64,000 bases of DNA from Druceiella hillmani. Lineage: Eukaryota; Arthropoda; Insecta; Lepidoptera; Hepialidae. The notes under the pieces were generated by a model. That model was not told the origin of the DNA. It was given only the letters and a program-made list of their open reading frames with translations, and ran no database searches. Position numbers and translations under genes: made by a program. Shown here in pieces: positions 1-11,372 of the stretch (within the stretch, counting starts at the first letter, position 1; every line of letters begins with the position of its first letter). The stretch spans positions 13,403,501 to 13,467,500 of the forward strand of contig JAYKKI010000037.1 of the NCBI GenBank assembly GCA_039881145.1. Direction: 5' to 3'.

Positions 1-548
1 ATTAACAAAACAAAATAGATTTTTGATTCCTTGTCCGTTAATATTTAAACTTCAGTATATATAGATTTTGTTATTTTCCATATCTTCAAAATTTCCACGA
101 TCACCTCAAAACCGATCACCTCCATATTAAAAGAAAATTCGGTAGTGTTTATCATATTATAGTTATTTCAAGTTTATTTCCATTTCACCTTTTTACCATC
201 TAGTGGCACTTCATATGCTGAGTGATGTCATCTGCCTTACGTGATTAAATACCTGTCGATATGACTATGTTTGATATGGAACGATTCTGCATGAATATTT
301 ATAACTTTAGTACGATTACCTATTTTTATTTGACTTCATGAATGACTTGTTGTAACATATAATGTCAGTTCGACCTATAAATGTTTTTATTTTTTTGTCA
401 TTCTAGTTAACCTTATAGTAGATTCAGGATAAAATAGCATAGCAGCGATCTGGGACCATTCGATCGTCAAAAATTATTTTATTCAAAATTATTTTTTTCA
501 AAGTAAACATTACACGGATGTAAAATATATAAATTACATAAAATAAGC
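1..548. other. AT-rich non-coding flank
   Basis: No coding region is supported here. The stretch is AT-rich single-copy-looking DNA up to the left end of the mariner-type element. The only distinctive motif is CCATCTAGTGGCAC near 197-211. Similar CATCTAGTG or GATGGCGC words recur near 3810, 7560 and 8210, so this is probably a common dispersed word of the genome rather than a specific site. Confidence 0.5.
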
Positions 549-580
549 TACTATAGCTGTGGCAGATTTCAATGTTTGAA
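549..580 (+). repeat. Left TIR of mariner-type element
   Basis: The segment contains GTGGCAGATTTCAA then TTTGAA, which is the inverted match of 1831-1852. The outer ten or so bases (CTACTATAGCT) differ from the better preserved right end. Confidence 0.75.
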
Positions 581-651
581 ATATTAAAAAAAAAACTACA
601 TCTCTAATACAAAGTAGGTTTATTTTAACTTTATAACAACAAATGCGGATT

Positions 652-1746
652 TCATTTTTTAAAAACCACGTTTTCCAAATGGCGGCCATCGAGTCTGACA
701 CACTCTTCGAGTCTAGCGCGGATGTTTTCAAAAACGCGTTTGCAGAGCGACTGGGGTATCCTACTGACTTCGGCTCGAATATTTTCTTTAAGTTGTGTCA
801 CAGTGCTCGGATTTGTTTTGTAAACAAGTTTTAAGTATCCCCATAAGAAAAAGTCACATGGGCTTAAATCGGGTGACCTAGGTGGCCACGGTACGGTACC
901 GTATCAGGATATGTTTTTTTCTGGAAATAACTGCCGCACTGCATTCATGGACACATTAGAAGTGTGAACTGTGGCCCCGTCCTGTTGGAACCATGTGTTT
1001 TGGTTGAAGGATGGACTATTCTGTAGTTCTACTCTGAAAAAGTCATTTAACATCTAGGCATATCTACCCGAATTCACAGTTACAATTTGGCCACGTTGAT
1101 TTTCAAAGAAATAAGGTCCTGTGATTGCAGATGCAGACATGGCACACCAGACTGTTACTTTAGGCTTATGTAAAGGCTCTTGATACATTTGTCTTGGGTT
1201 GTGGACATCCCAGTAACGAAAGTTCTGCTTATTCACATATCATCCAATGTGAAAGTGAGCTTCGTCACTAAAGAATATGTTGCCCATCCGAGTAGCAGTA
1301 CGAAATCTGAACAACATCACCTCCGCGTAAGTTTTTCTTAATCCAAAGTCAGAATCGTGTAAATCTTGAACAATTTGAATTTTATATGGATGGAACTTGA
1401 GCTTTTTTCGCATTATTACCGGTAAGGTTGATTTCGGAATTCCCAATATCGATGAACGTGTACGCAGTGATAAACGGGGATTTTCAACGACAGAAACCAT
1501 AACACGCTCGACATTTTCATCCGTGGCTACCAGTGGTGTATGTCCTGGCCTGGGCCTATTTAATGTTGATACTGTAGCTCTGAACCTTGCTACCCATGAC
1601 TGAATGAGGTTTATCGATGGTCCATCACGTAATCGACGAATATTGTAACGATTTTCAAATCGACGGCGTGCTACAGACAGCGAAAATCCACTCGAAATGT
1701 ACGCCTCGACGGTAAAAGCGCGGTGCTCTCTACTCCACTGTTCCAT
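652..1746 (-). pseudogene. DDE transposase with three in-frame stops
   Basis: One unbroken frame of 365 codons runs from ATG at 1746 to TGA at 652-654, with premature stops at 1240-1242 (TGA where Trp is expected), 1054-1056 (TAG) and 904-906 (TGA). No frameshift was found. Order of parts: an N-terminal helix-turn-helix of the DUF4817 kind (starting MEQWSREHRAFTVEAYI), a linker (LRTRSSILGIPKSTL), then the catalytic DDE_3 domain. Catalytic acidic residues are visible as SDEAHF (Asp161), WFQQDGA (Asp256) and PPRSPDLSPCDFFLWG (Asp298). Forty-one residues separate the last two, a DD41D-type spacing. The C-terminus GRHLENVVFKK is typical of the family. The protein would cut at the TIRs and insert at TA. 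As it stands it cannot be made without readthrough. Family placement is recognised from motifs, not from a search. Confidence 0.9.
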
Positions 1747-1830
1747 GGCTACTAAAACATCCGCACCGCTTGCGCTTCGAACGACGCCCCCCGCGCCCCT
1801 CTTATGTGTTGCGTTCAGAAACTATGTTTG

Positions 1831-1866
1831 TTCAAAGTTTGAAATCTGCCACTGAACACCCTGTAT
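1831..1866 (-). repeat. Right TIR of mariner-type element
   Basis: Read on the minus strand the end begins TACAGGGTGTTCAGTGGCAG and continues into ATTTCAAACTTTGAAC. It pairs with 549-580. It lies about 85 bp upstream of the transposase start codon at 1746. Confidence 0.8.
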
Positions 1867-2130
1867 AACTTTGAATTAGTTGTACACATATTATGTCTAT
1901 TACATATTAATATTGCGCTGTTTCCTTGTTAAAGTACATAACAATATGAAAAAAAACTAAATGGTTGTTATCAATAATCCATAGATCCTCGTTTGAATGT
2001 TTTAAATATAATTATGTGATAGAGTATTCAAAATATTTATTTATTATTTAAATTACAAATCACCTGCCCAATTTAGCTACAAACACAAAAGACAAGATAT
2101 TGCTACTGAACGATCTAAATGCCAACAATG

Positions 2131-2232
2131 ACCTTGCCGGTAGCAAAGCCAAGTCAAGCCAATTATATGCAATTGATTAGTTATTCAATTGAAGCATACA
2201 TTGACGAAAACAAAACATTTTACCGGCAAGGT
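2131..2232. repeat. Short inverted repeat, 12-bp perfect arms
   Basis: ACCTTGCCGGTA at 2131-2142 is repeated in inverted orientation as TACCGGCAAGGT at 2221-2232, with 78 bp between. The size would fit a very small foldback or MITE remnant, but no flanking duplication was recognised. Confidence 0.5.
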
Positions 2233-2455
2233 AAGCAAAACTTAACTCGCAACACGATATTCATAATTATGATTGACCTTTTCCAAATATTTTTAAGTGT
2301 TCTTTTAAGCGATCTAAAATAATAAAATTAATTAACGCTGTCCACTTAATAACAACAGTTAAAAACAATGTAATTAGCATTCTATACGATTAGGGGAGTA
2401 CGAGTACAAATGTCCTTAGTCTCTCAGCGAGCGCGTGCTCCGAGATAATGGAACC

Positions 2456-2519
2456 CAAAGAGGCTGTGTAAACAAACGTAACATCCGTTAAACCTTGATC
2501 TGCCCATCAAAATGAGCCT
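2456..2519 (+). repeat. Dispersed direct repeat, copy 1
   Basis: About 64 bp starting CAAAGAGGCTGTGTAAACAA and including TAAACCTTGAT matches 4027-4090 in the same orientation with scattered substitutions. It is non-coding and of unknown family. Confidence 0.75.
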
Positions 2520-4026
2520 GTTTAAAATTGAAAGTTAGAACGTGAGAAAGGTTAAAACAGCACATTGCAATCAACACACCTATTTCCACTTGTACGCGGT
2601 CGTCGTCATGCAAATGCCTGACGTTGCGATCATAAGTATGAATAAATCAGTATAACGATCATTGTGATTTACGCGAATGTGTCCGTTTGTTACCTTTACA
2701 GCGCCGAGTCAAAGTATATATAATGTATTGCCGGTATATCATTGCGATCAACAATTCAATGTACACAAATATGCACATGTGTCTATTTTTTGCTAGGAAA
2801 TCAATTGCTTCCAATTAACCTCAAAACTAGAGTGAGAAATATTGGTGTGTAACAAAAATAGATGACTTTTCAATCTTCGATTACAATTTTGGAAATTCAA
2901 ATAAGAGATTTTTTTTTAATGTAAATAACATTCAAATAGTAACATGACGTATTATTGAAAAAATACAAGTCTGCAAAAGAAGTAAGCATAATAAAAAAAT
3001 AGATAGAATGTTTTGAAAATAATTTTATTAGATTTGACAATTTCTACAGAAAATAATTTTATGGAGAAATTAGTTGCGTGTTTAGAAATAATAAGTTTTA
3101 GAATTTATCAGTGGAATAATCTCAATTACCCACAATATCTATTTAAAATATTGAAAAAAAAAATTAATATGTAAGTATGACGTAATCACTAGTCTTCAGT
3201 CTTTAAAACCATGATCTGTGCTCAAAAAGATAATTAAATTTCCCGTATTATATTCGCAAATTTTATTTTATACGATTTTCATTGTAGTTGCCCTAGAACA
3301 TGTTTCAAAAATTTATATAAATGTGTTTGATACAATTGTATTTAGTTTTATTAAATAGAAAATTTTAAAGTTACTTGAGTGAGAAATTGTTTTGCTAAAA
3401 ATAAGGAAACTAATATTTTTTATTTAATTTAATATATAGAATATTTTCCATTTACTTGCGTCAAATAATACTTGTATGTACTTAACATCTAGATATGATA
3501 CACAGCTAGACGATAAACCATTTTTTGTGTCCCTTAAATCAATTACGTTGTCGTTATTAATATTATTAATGTCAAAGCGTGTTTCTTTATTTTTTACTTA
3601 ACTCTATGACCAAGCAGTAAATCGCTACAAAATTTGATAAACATATAGTTTTATATGGAGCAGAATATAACATAAAGCTATTATCTATGGCTTCGGTCGC
3701 TTCGAATATTATCACCACGCATAGGGCGTTTGGATGTAGGCTACTCTTTACCGTGAAACTCAGTATTTTTACACAATAACAAAAATATAGTACTACTACA
3801 TGTCGATAGATGGCGCATATCAAATATATTGCTCGCGCATTTCCGTAAACCAAATTTGCATGTCAATTCCGTCGGCGTCACCTCAATTGAAAATTCACGT
3901 AGACAAAGCTGTTGGCAAGACTGCTATTAAATAAATATATTTTTTTATTCAACAACAACAGACTTCACCATATTGTTTTTACAAAATTCAACGAGAGGTG
4001 GGTAAAAATGATATGCTCCGTATCAT

Positions 4027-4090
4027 CAAAGAGGCTGTATAAACAAATATAACATCCATTAAACCTTGATTTGCCCCATCAAAATGAATC
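4027..4090 (+). repeat. Dispersed direct repeat, copy 2
   Basis: Partner of 2456-2519 (CAAAGAGGCTGT, then TAAACCTTGAT, then CCCATCAAAATGA). The copies are 1.57 kb apart and diverged by roughly one base in ten, so this is not a recent duplication. Confidence 0.75.
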
Positions 4091-4776
4091 TTCATTTCTA
4101 CCGCCACATAACAAATATGAAAGCATTGCTATTTTGATTCGATTCCTTATAACTTTTAATATAACACTTGCTTGAGATTTTTACCGATTCCGTAATAGCT
4201 GCATTGAAAATCAATTTACTAGAAAATGAGACTAATTTCGTAGCTTACAACATAAATGCCACAAAAAAAACAGATGAGCAAACTTATTGATGTTAGGTTA
4301 AATAACTAATATCTACTTTTGAAACAGTTATAAAAATGAATCCCATTACAATGTATATAACATTAAGACGTAATAATTCAAAGTTTACCTTTCAAATCCT
4401 GCTCATTCACAGATGCGCTCCGAGACTGCGATTGAATTATCATTGCTGTGTTACATCACATTCACTTCCTGTTCCGAAAAAGAGCGTCTGTTCTAGGTTT
4501 ATTGTCTAGATAGTAACTAGCAGCATACAGCTAGGCAAATTGGTTTGCATATGCATTGACAATGACTAAGCCAGAAAAATACTAGACATAATGTATAACC
4601 ATTGAACGCCAGTATTATATAACTTCTTAAAGAAAATCGCATGGAAAATAGTTACATAAAACAAATTGAGGCTGAATTAGATTCGAAATCGTACAAAATG
4701 TTTTCCATAAACAGTTTTATATACATTATGTAATAAAAATTAATTGCTCAGTGTACATTAAAACTCTTTCAAAATA

Positions 4777-5034
4777 CCCCCATTAAATGAAACTATGTGA
4801 TGTAGTATTATTTCTACTTTCTTTAAGTTCTTTACCATGACCTAGGTTTCGTTGTATTACAACATCTTCACATAGGCTATTAGCAAAGGTGAAGACCTGA
4901 AGATGTAATACAACGAAACCTAGGTCGTGGTAAAGAACTTAAAGAAAGTAGAAATAATACTACATCACGTAGTTTCATTTAATTGAGAATAATGAATTTC
5001 TACAAAATTAACGCCAAATATATTCAATATTCAA
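4777..5034 (+). mobile_element. Foldback copy A of hammerhead-bearing Penelope-like family
   Basis: A 258-bp insertion is flanked by perfect 12-bp target duplications TCTTTCAAAATA (4765-4776 and 5035-5046). It consists almost only of two inverted arms of about 88 bp (4782-4870 and 4898-4983) around a 27-bp loop. An asymmetric tail of about 50 bp (4984-5034) follows the right arm. The tail ends in two copies of TATTCAA and contains an ATG that opens the short frame seen in the 21.7-kb copy. Each arm contains a hammerhead-like sequence. The right arm (plus strand) has CTGAAGA at 4897-4903, GAAA at 4915-4918 and a GTC cleavage triplet ending at 4926, but its stem I partner has decayed. The left arm (minus strand) has lost C3 of the core. 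Inverted pseudo-LTRs, a one-sided tail and long variable target duplications are known features of Penelope-like elements. Confidence 0.75.
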
Positions 5035-5046
5035 TCTTTCAAAATA

Positions 5047-8000
5047 GTAATATTTCTACTTAAATATAATTTTTATTGTGTAAGACTCTGAAAGTCAAGT
5101 AAGCTCCAAAACCTTTTGCTTTATTTTATTTGGAAAATAAGTTAAAGCGGAACGACGTAAAATGGTGGCGAGTAAATAATTATTTGCAAAATCCATGTAC
5201 ATCCGGAAAACTGAAGTACCCCATAAACATTCTTAAACGTAGTATGTGATTTGTAATGTATATGATTTATAAGTATTTCTTACAATTTGTATTGAGAGAC
5301 TGCTGATGAGTGAGCTACTGTGCGCTGTGAGCTTGAACAAAGACGAGGAAATTACGATATAACAAGCTTAATATATCAGATTGTATGATTATAACATACC
5401 GTCAGTGTGTTAAACTTTACTTCAAAATTCATGATTGTGAAGCTCGATGGCGTCGAGAACGTAACCTGTTACAACTTATCAAACATTTTTCCGGCTGAAA
5501 TGGGATTGACCAGATAGTTTAGCGATACACGAGTCTCAGTACAAAACTAAGATCGTGTCCAGAATTTGGCTTAGCTTCGATTTCATAAAATACATATTTT
5601 ATTTACAGACAGAATGCAAAGAGAACAAAATTAATAATATCAACAGAAAACCTACACTTCTAAACCAATTTAGGTTTTCCAAGTCGTGTTGGGGGTTTAC
5701 TTTTTCCAGGATCGCAATAGTGAAAGCATGTTTCATAGAAGGTCAAAAGATGGTTAAATCCTTTTTAAAACAAATTTCAAAGGATATTTTGAAATCTCGA
5801 ACATTCTGTGCCTTTGAGGTTCTGTGGACATTTTAGTATCCATCCTCAAAAGATGATACAAAATATAATTTTATCTACACAACCTATAAATATTCTACAC
5901 TCTACAGAAATTTGAAATTTAAAACACAATACGCCTTGACTTTTTTAACACTTTTTCTTTCGCTTAAGTAAAAACACGACCAATGCTATGGCATTTAAAC
6001 TCAATATAGATATCGATATTTATATATAAAATAAGTATAATGTAGCATCCTCTCTTAATATTTCCTGTAAACCCTCAAAATTGTTCGGCATTAATTTTTT
6101 TCAGTATTTAAACACAGTTTAACTAATTTCGACTAACCTTTCACATAAACAAGTCAGTCTACAACTGATAAATAATATTTCACATATACAGATTTTTGTT
6201 GTATGCTGAAATTTCATTAAAATATTATTATGATTATTTCGCTATCTTCGCTGTAGTAACTGCCATGTTAAACATATTTACTTCATCATTCATTCATACA
6301 ATTTTTTTTTAAATTACGATTGTGATACAAAAATGATACTGTGCGTGTGACGTTTTACAAGGATTCGACCAGCAGCTGGACCGTGAGCGGAAAACATCTT
6401 TCTATATCGATAGCACGATCTGACATTTTAATCGAGCAAAGTCGATTTTTAATACAGAATTTATTTCCTTGATTGCGATCTACGTGTGTTCTATTTAATT
6501 CGCAAATGTAAAATTCATCATGAGGTTCAGGAATGCGGCTCCGGCTGAATGTCAGGGACGAATGTGTTAACTATTTGTGCCATCCTAACTACTGTGGCGC
6601 TGATGTTCAAATCGTTTTGTTTTATTCGAATAAATTTGCATTTTATTACCCATTCCATCAAGTTAATTTGTTTTGTCGTACTTATTAATCTTCGATTTTC
6701 TACGGTACACTGTTCTGATCATTACTTATGTTTTAATCGATCCTATAAAAAATATTGTGAATAGTCCTCATGTGCAGAACTATGAGTTTTTATAAAAATT
6801 ATAAATCGCGCTTGAAAAAATATATTTCGAAAATATAAATGACAACAATTTTGAAATACCTGTGCGTCGACAAAAAATTGTAATTCGTGACATAATCTCA
6901 CAAAACAAGTTGTTATCCTAATAAAAATAATACGCAAATGACAAAAAGTACTTACCAAGAAAAACATTGCACACAAAATAGAATTACATAAACCGTTTTT
7001 TTTCTTAATTAATCATTTATGCTGATGAATCTTCTGCAAAATGAATCTTCAAATGTAAACAATTAGGTTTATGCGGGTTCAACTGTAACGCAACATATTC
7101 TTAATGATTTCTAAAATCAGTAAATCTATACATATAATAAAGTCGTAAAAACACTGAGTCTGTACATTGAATATTTTTAAATAAAACTCAGTGCTACCTA
7201 ACTACTAAACACACTAAGTACTAAAGACACGTGCTAATCTAAGTACTAAAGATACGCTACTAAGCCTAAAACAACAATATTCAGGAATTTTGTTTATTCG
7301 TCTCTTTGTCGGTTTGTCGGCACAGATAAACGTCTGTTTGTACGTCGTCTGTCTGCGTGCACACCTGCATTGTGCACGCTAACCTAAGCAACGTCGGAAT
7401 CGATTTGGATGCGATTTTCAATGATGTATTTAGATTAACTTGGACTAACATTATGATTTCATATCAATCGGTTCACAAATTAAAAAGATACGTCAATCTT
7501 TAATTTACGTTCATTGTACACGCTAATATCAGAACCGGTGGAACCAATTTGACTGCCAACGCCATCTATTAGCATTCTTAATAAATTTTATACTCATAGA
7601 GTTCTGGAAGAAAACGCAAAAAATTCCTACTAACTTTTCTTATTTCAAATTCCTCACGGACAAAGTCGCGAGCACATCTAATAAAAAATATAAAGAAATA
7701 CTTTTTAAAGTACATATAGGTATTAAATAATAATAATCCTGCGGGACATAGATTAGAAATAGCATGAATAATACCTGTTAAGAAGAAAAATGGATCTCCT
7801 GGGAGCAGTACTTTGGATCGTTTTAAGTGATTATTTCTGGATAACATCTACTAAATCAAAATATTGAGCCAAAGGGACTATTTGCATAATTTGACAGAGG
7901 AAAATACTATTAGCCTGTCAGCCTCATCAATCTCTACAGCCATATATTCATTGAGCATAAAAATTTTAAAAAATCATTTCCCAAACTATCCAACTAAATT

Positions 8001-8054
8001 TTCAAAGATTAATCGCAACTTAGTCAGGTTTTGTTATCGTATGCCTTTTATTAA
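5047..8054. other. AT-rich non-coding stretch
   Basis: No gene, RNA gene or clear mobile element is supported. The frame at 5555-5836 (93 codons) has no recognisable motif. A slightly GC-richer patch lies at 6340-6560 but has no long conserved-looking frame. The donor-like CTTGGTAAGT on the minus strand near 6953 has no convincing exon beside it. Confidence 0.4.
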
Positions 8055-8490
8055 AAACTAGCTTTATCCACGACTTCGTGCTACTGAGAAACGTACCGAC
8101 GCCGTTTTTTATAAGTATACTTTCAAACTTAACCTGTGGCTACGTCCATTTCGCCAATGTATATTCGGATGAAAACTTCATTGTGCGATTTAAAACACAC
8201 GTAACGCCATCTAGTGATGTATATAGTTACACTATATATTTGTGTAATTATTACGCACCGAGTAGCTGGGCATTTCTTTGTTATTATAAGAGTTTAATGC
8301 AAATGAATTTTTGAAAATATCAAATTTATATAGTTCTGCTCGAATGAGCTGATTGCCATGAAATTAAATCTAAATATTACTTCAAGTTATCTCTTATGTG
8401 TGTCTGAATTTCATACGAATTGGTTCATTTGCTTTTAATTGATACGCGCACAAATAAACATACAAACAGACGAACAGACAAACATTTCAA
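8055..8490 (+). repeat. Degenerate non-coding insect dispersed repeat (LINE/SINE type)
   Basis: The stretch opens with CTAGCTTTATCCACGACTTC and ends with an A-rich string of AAACATACAAACAGAC words. This is the layout of the very common insect repeat class that begins 'CTAGCTTTTACCCGCGGCTTCG' and ends 'CGGTTCA...AACAAACATACA'. No coding remains are seen. The class is recalled from general experience of insect sequence, so its family (RTE or CR1 tail, or a SINE) is left open. Confidence 0.5.
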
Positions 8491-9046
8491 AAATGATCTA
8501 TATGCATCCTGTCACTTATTCTAGATCACCTCAATTATACTTTTATGCTACTTCCATAAACAGATAATGCACAGTGCCATCTGATCTGATTAAGCGAAAC
8601 GAAGATAAGAATTCGAGGAATGTCATTACGGTTCCTTAGGTGAATGACAAAAAACAAATATTATCATTTCGCCATGTTCGTCTGTATGTCACTATATTTT
8701 TTTCATTACAAAACTAATTTCATGAAATTTTACAGAAAGATACAATAGAATTAATTTGGATATTTAGAAACTGTTATTTTTTTTTTCTTTCCAACACCGA
8801 ACTTGACTGATGACTTTTTAATTATGGATCCTCTTCTTAATGGACCTCATCGAGTGGAATGTCATTGAAGTAGTCTTTCGAAATGCAATCGAAATTATCT
8901 TTATATTATTTTCTGATACGGGGTTTCGTTTGCGAGATTTAGACCTCTAAACTCTTGGGCAGTATTTGTTCCAATTCCCAGTGCTCTCTTCCTGTCCCCA
9001 TTTATAAATACATACACCAAACATTTTAAAAAAATCGGCATATCAA

Positions 9047-9050
<4 letters not shown>

Positions 9051-9112
<62 letters not shown>
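9051..9112. repeat. (TA)n microsatellite
   Basis: About 30 uninterrupted TA units. The apparent minus-strand protein across it is a Tyr-Ile repeat and is not a gene. Confidence 0.95.
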
Positions 9113-9114
<2 letters not shown>

Positions 9115-9647
9115 AAAAGATTCATAGAAATACTATGTAATCTTAACAGATTAAACTTTCATGTTTACCTAAGCGGGTACGAAATCCTCCTACTCCGAGT
9201 TGTAATCGTATTTAAAAGGTACAAGTGTAAAATTTCTAAACGTTAAGCGAATTTTTTTTTTTACGTTTAAGGACTACAATCATATACTTATACATATTAA
9301 CTAAAAGTAGACACCACGGTTTTAAAGATCGAGTAAGATAATATGTAAGTTTAAAAATGTTACTCAGTTCATAAGTTCAACTTGCTCGACTCTTAGTTTC
9401 CTTGGCAACCATTAATCTCCCACCTATTAAGAGAAGACCTTCATCCATTTAGCCACAAGCGCCACTTTCAATTGCGCAGTAACATGGCTAATCGCAAGTG
9501 CCCAGAAATCTTAACACTTTATGACCCAAATCCCTTCCACGCACGTTGTAAATTATTTTTAATACTTGTTGAATTTATCTTTAGATAACTTGTTCAATGT
9601 AGATCTTATTATATAAAATTCTACTATACGTTATCATGCAAGTCTCT

Positions 9648-10734
9648 TTTTTAATGTTCTGTACCTCAAAAGGGAAAACAAGCCCCTTATAAGACGACTG
9701 ACGAGTTTGTTCGTTTCTCCGTCTCAGCCATATTTCTTAGAAACAGAAGTTACTGACGTAGAAATATGAAATTAAAAAAATATCATAATAATAAAAAATA
9801 TTAACTCGCACTTATATCAATTGGCAAAACACAAAAATAATCGTTTGGAAATTTTTGAGGGGCAAATTGAGTACCCGATTTTTTTTTTCTTTTCTTTCCA
9901 TTCATCGTTTAAAAGAACTAGTTGTAAGGGTTTAAAAACAGTTTATAATAATTTTTATTTAATTTTTTTTATTTATCACTACAGAATTTTCATATTTATA
10001 CTGGAAAACATCAAAAAATATATCCCCATCCCCCATTATTTCCAAAACCACTGACCCTAAAATTATGAAAAAAATGTAAGTTTTTAGAAGCCCACGCAAA
10101 GCTCATAGAAAAAAACCTATATCGATAATTCTAGATGTCATATTTTCTTAAATATACACCATGATTTTACGCCTCTGAAATATATAGTAGGCAATATATT
10201 TACGTTTTTCTATATTCACAGGCGACTTTCTCTAAAATCATGCCAAGAGAAACATGAAATTTGGCATAGTTATACGTTTTATTAACCCACATATTTTTTA
10301 TTATTAAGTTTTTTTTTAATATTCACGTAAGAATGAAAGAGAGAGCAAATAAAGTCTAATTGTTTTGTTTTATGCATCAGGTATGGTATCATTTCAAAGG
10401 GCTTATTATGAAGAATACAAAATATTTTTTTTCGCATATTCAAAAAGATATCTCAAAAAATAAGTGAAAATACATTTCCTCACTTATTTTCGAAACTACT
10501 CAACCAAAAATCACGAAAGACATAGGGTTGCTAAATTTCGCAAGAAGATTAAAGGAAAACCATAGCAATTATGCTAGATTTCACAATTTTTTAAATATGT
10601 ACCATATTTTAACGGCTTTAAAATATACAGTTAACAATATACTTACGTTGAGAAAAATTAATATTTGTAATTTAATAGAAATACTAAGAATCCTTAAATG
10701 TTTGTATCTAAATGTATACAGGCAAATTTCATAA
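9648..10734 (+). repeat. Dispersed 'GGAACC' repeat, copy 1
   Basis: This region matches 49040-49760 block by block in the same orientation: CCCTTATAAGA and a TGTCTGTC-like run, then a CAGAAACAG/CAGCAACCAG block, TTAACTCGCA, TTGGAAATTTT, AAATTGAGTACCCGATT, and later TTAGAAGCCCAC, GATAATTCTAGATGTCAT and a TTTTACGCC block. A second partial set of the last blocks lies at 10440-10680, so this copy contains an internal duplication. It is non-coding in all frames. Shorter relatives occur at 17480-17880 (minus), 44480-44790 (minus) and 57270-57375 (plus). The family resembles the common 'CGGAACCCTTATAGGATCACT' repeats of insects; its mobilising machinery is not evident. Confidence 0.7.
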
Positions 10735-10917
10735 TAAACTAAAAAATTGAACAAATTAAATTAAATTCAAAAAAGGCCATTTCGAAACTTGTGGTATTTT
10801 GACTAACACCATCTTTGCGCCTTGCGAATTTTATTATATTGGTTTAATTTCAAAACTATTTTAAAAGCATGTGAATCTTATTTCACCAGATAATGACCTC
10901 CTTCAATTAACAAATTA

Positions 10918-11035
10918 TTTAAATAATAAAGTGAATGCAAAAAAATTACATTCCATTTGCTTGTACCATTAAAAACAGTATAGCATCAATTATATTTATG
11001 TTTTTTAGACAACATGATATCATAAATATGTAGCA
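10918..11035 (+). repeat. Local direct repeat, copy 1
   Basis: About 115 bp matches 12159-12273 in the same orientation. Shared words include AAAGTGAATGCAAA, TACCATTAAAAACAGTA, TATCAATTATATT and AAATATGTAGCA. It is non-coding. Confidence 0.8.
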
Positions 11036-11315
11036 GTTTGATAATTTGTTTTAATATATCGAAGCATTAAACTTCGAATTCATTCCGATGATGAACTTTT
11101 GGTTAAGCATACTAGCAAATAACTCCGCCACACTTGTTCCATTCTTGTTTCAGAGTGTGTTTCATCAGGTTCATATAAAAACAGTTTTTCAAAAATTCAA
11201 AACTTTTGTTTTCATGATTACATGTTACACAAAAACGCAACAGTAAGAAAAAGTAATCTAAAATCGTCTATTCCAAAATAATTCAAATAAAAATTTCAAA
11301 ACAATTAATGATGTT

Positions 11316-11372
11316 AAGTATAATTCACAAAAAGGCATAATTTACAAGATAGCTTTCTTGTGAATTATACTT
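11316..11372. repeat. Hairpin, 15-bp perfect arms
   Basis: AAGTATAATTCACAA (11316-11330) pairs with TTGTGAATTATACTT (11358-11372) across a 27-bp loop. A third related word, AAGTGTAATTCGCAAGAA, follows at about 11379-11396. No terminator or gene context was seen. Confidence 0.7.

Larger units (their letters stand above)
549..1868 (-). mobile_element. Tc1/mariner-superfamily transposon, near full length
   Basis: This is an element of about 1.3 kb whose transposase is read from the minus strand. Both ends are visible as inverted repeats sharing GTGGCAGATTTCAA followed by TTTGAA: 558-580 on the left and 1831-1852 on the right. The right end continues outward as ACAGGGTGTTC, an end sequence common in insect elements of this superfamily, and then reaches a TA. 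The left outermost bases are more degenerate, so the boundary there is approximate and a TA duplication cannot be proved. The transposase frame fills nearly all of the interior. Apart from three stop codons and the decayed left tip the copy is intact, suggesting fairly recent activity of the family. Confidence 0.85.
1869..4764. other. Non-coding stretch with short repeats
   Basis: No gene is supported. The visible structure is a short inverted repeat (2131-2232) and one half of a direct repeat pair (2456-2519, with its partner 4027-4090 also inside this stretch). The frame at 2119-2322 starts acceptably but is short, resembles nothing I know and crosses a donor-like AAGGTAAGC at 2228-2236. 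It is not called as a gene. Confidence 0.4.

Noticed and set aside
197..211. CCATCTAGTGGCAC as a CTCF-type insulator site
   Set aside because: The match lacks a base of the core consensus, and similar words recur in the window, so it is not distinguishable from a repeated word.
1397..1603. Plus-strand 68-codon frame
   Set aside because: It is antisense to the mariner-type transposase.
2119..2322. 67-codon frame with a donor-like site
   Set aside because: Short, no recognisable motif, no acceptor or partner exon; part of it overlaps a short inverted repeat.
4777..5034. Reading the palindromic element as a Mutator-like transposon
   Set aside because: Long inverted ends and long target duplications would fit, but the one-sided tail and the hammerhead core in the ends fit Penelope-like elements better.
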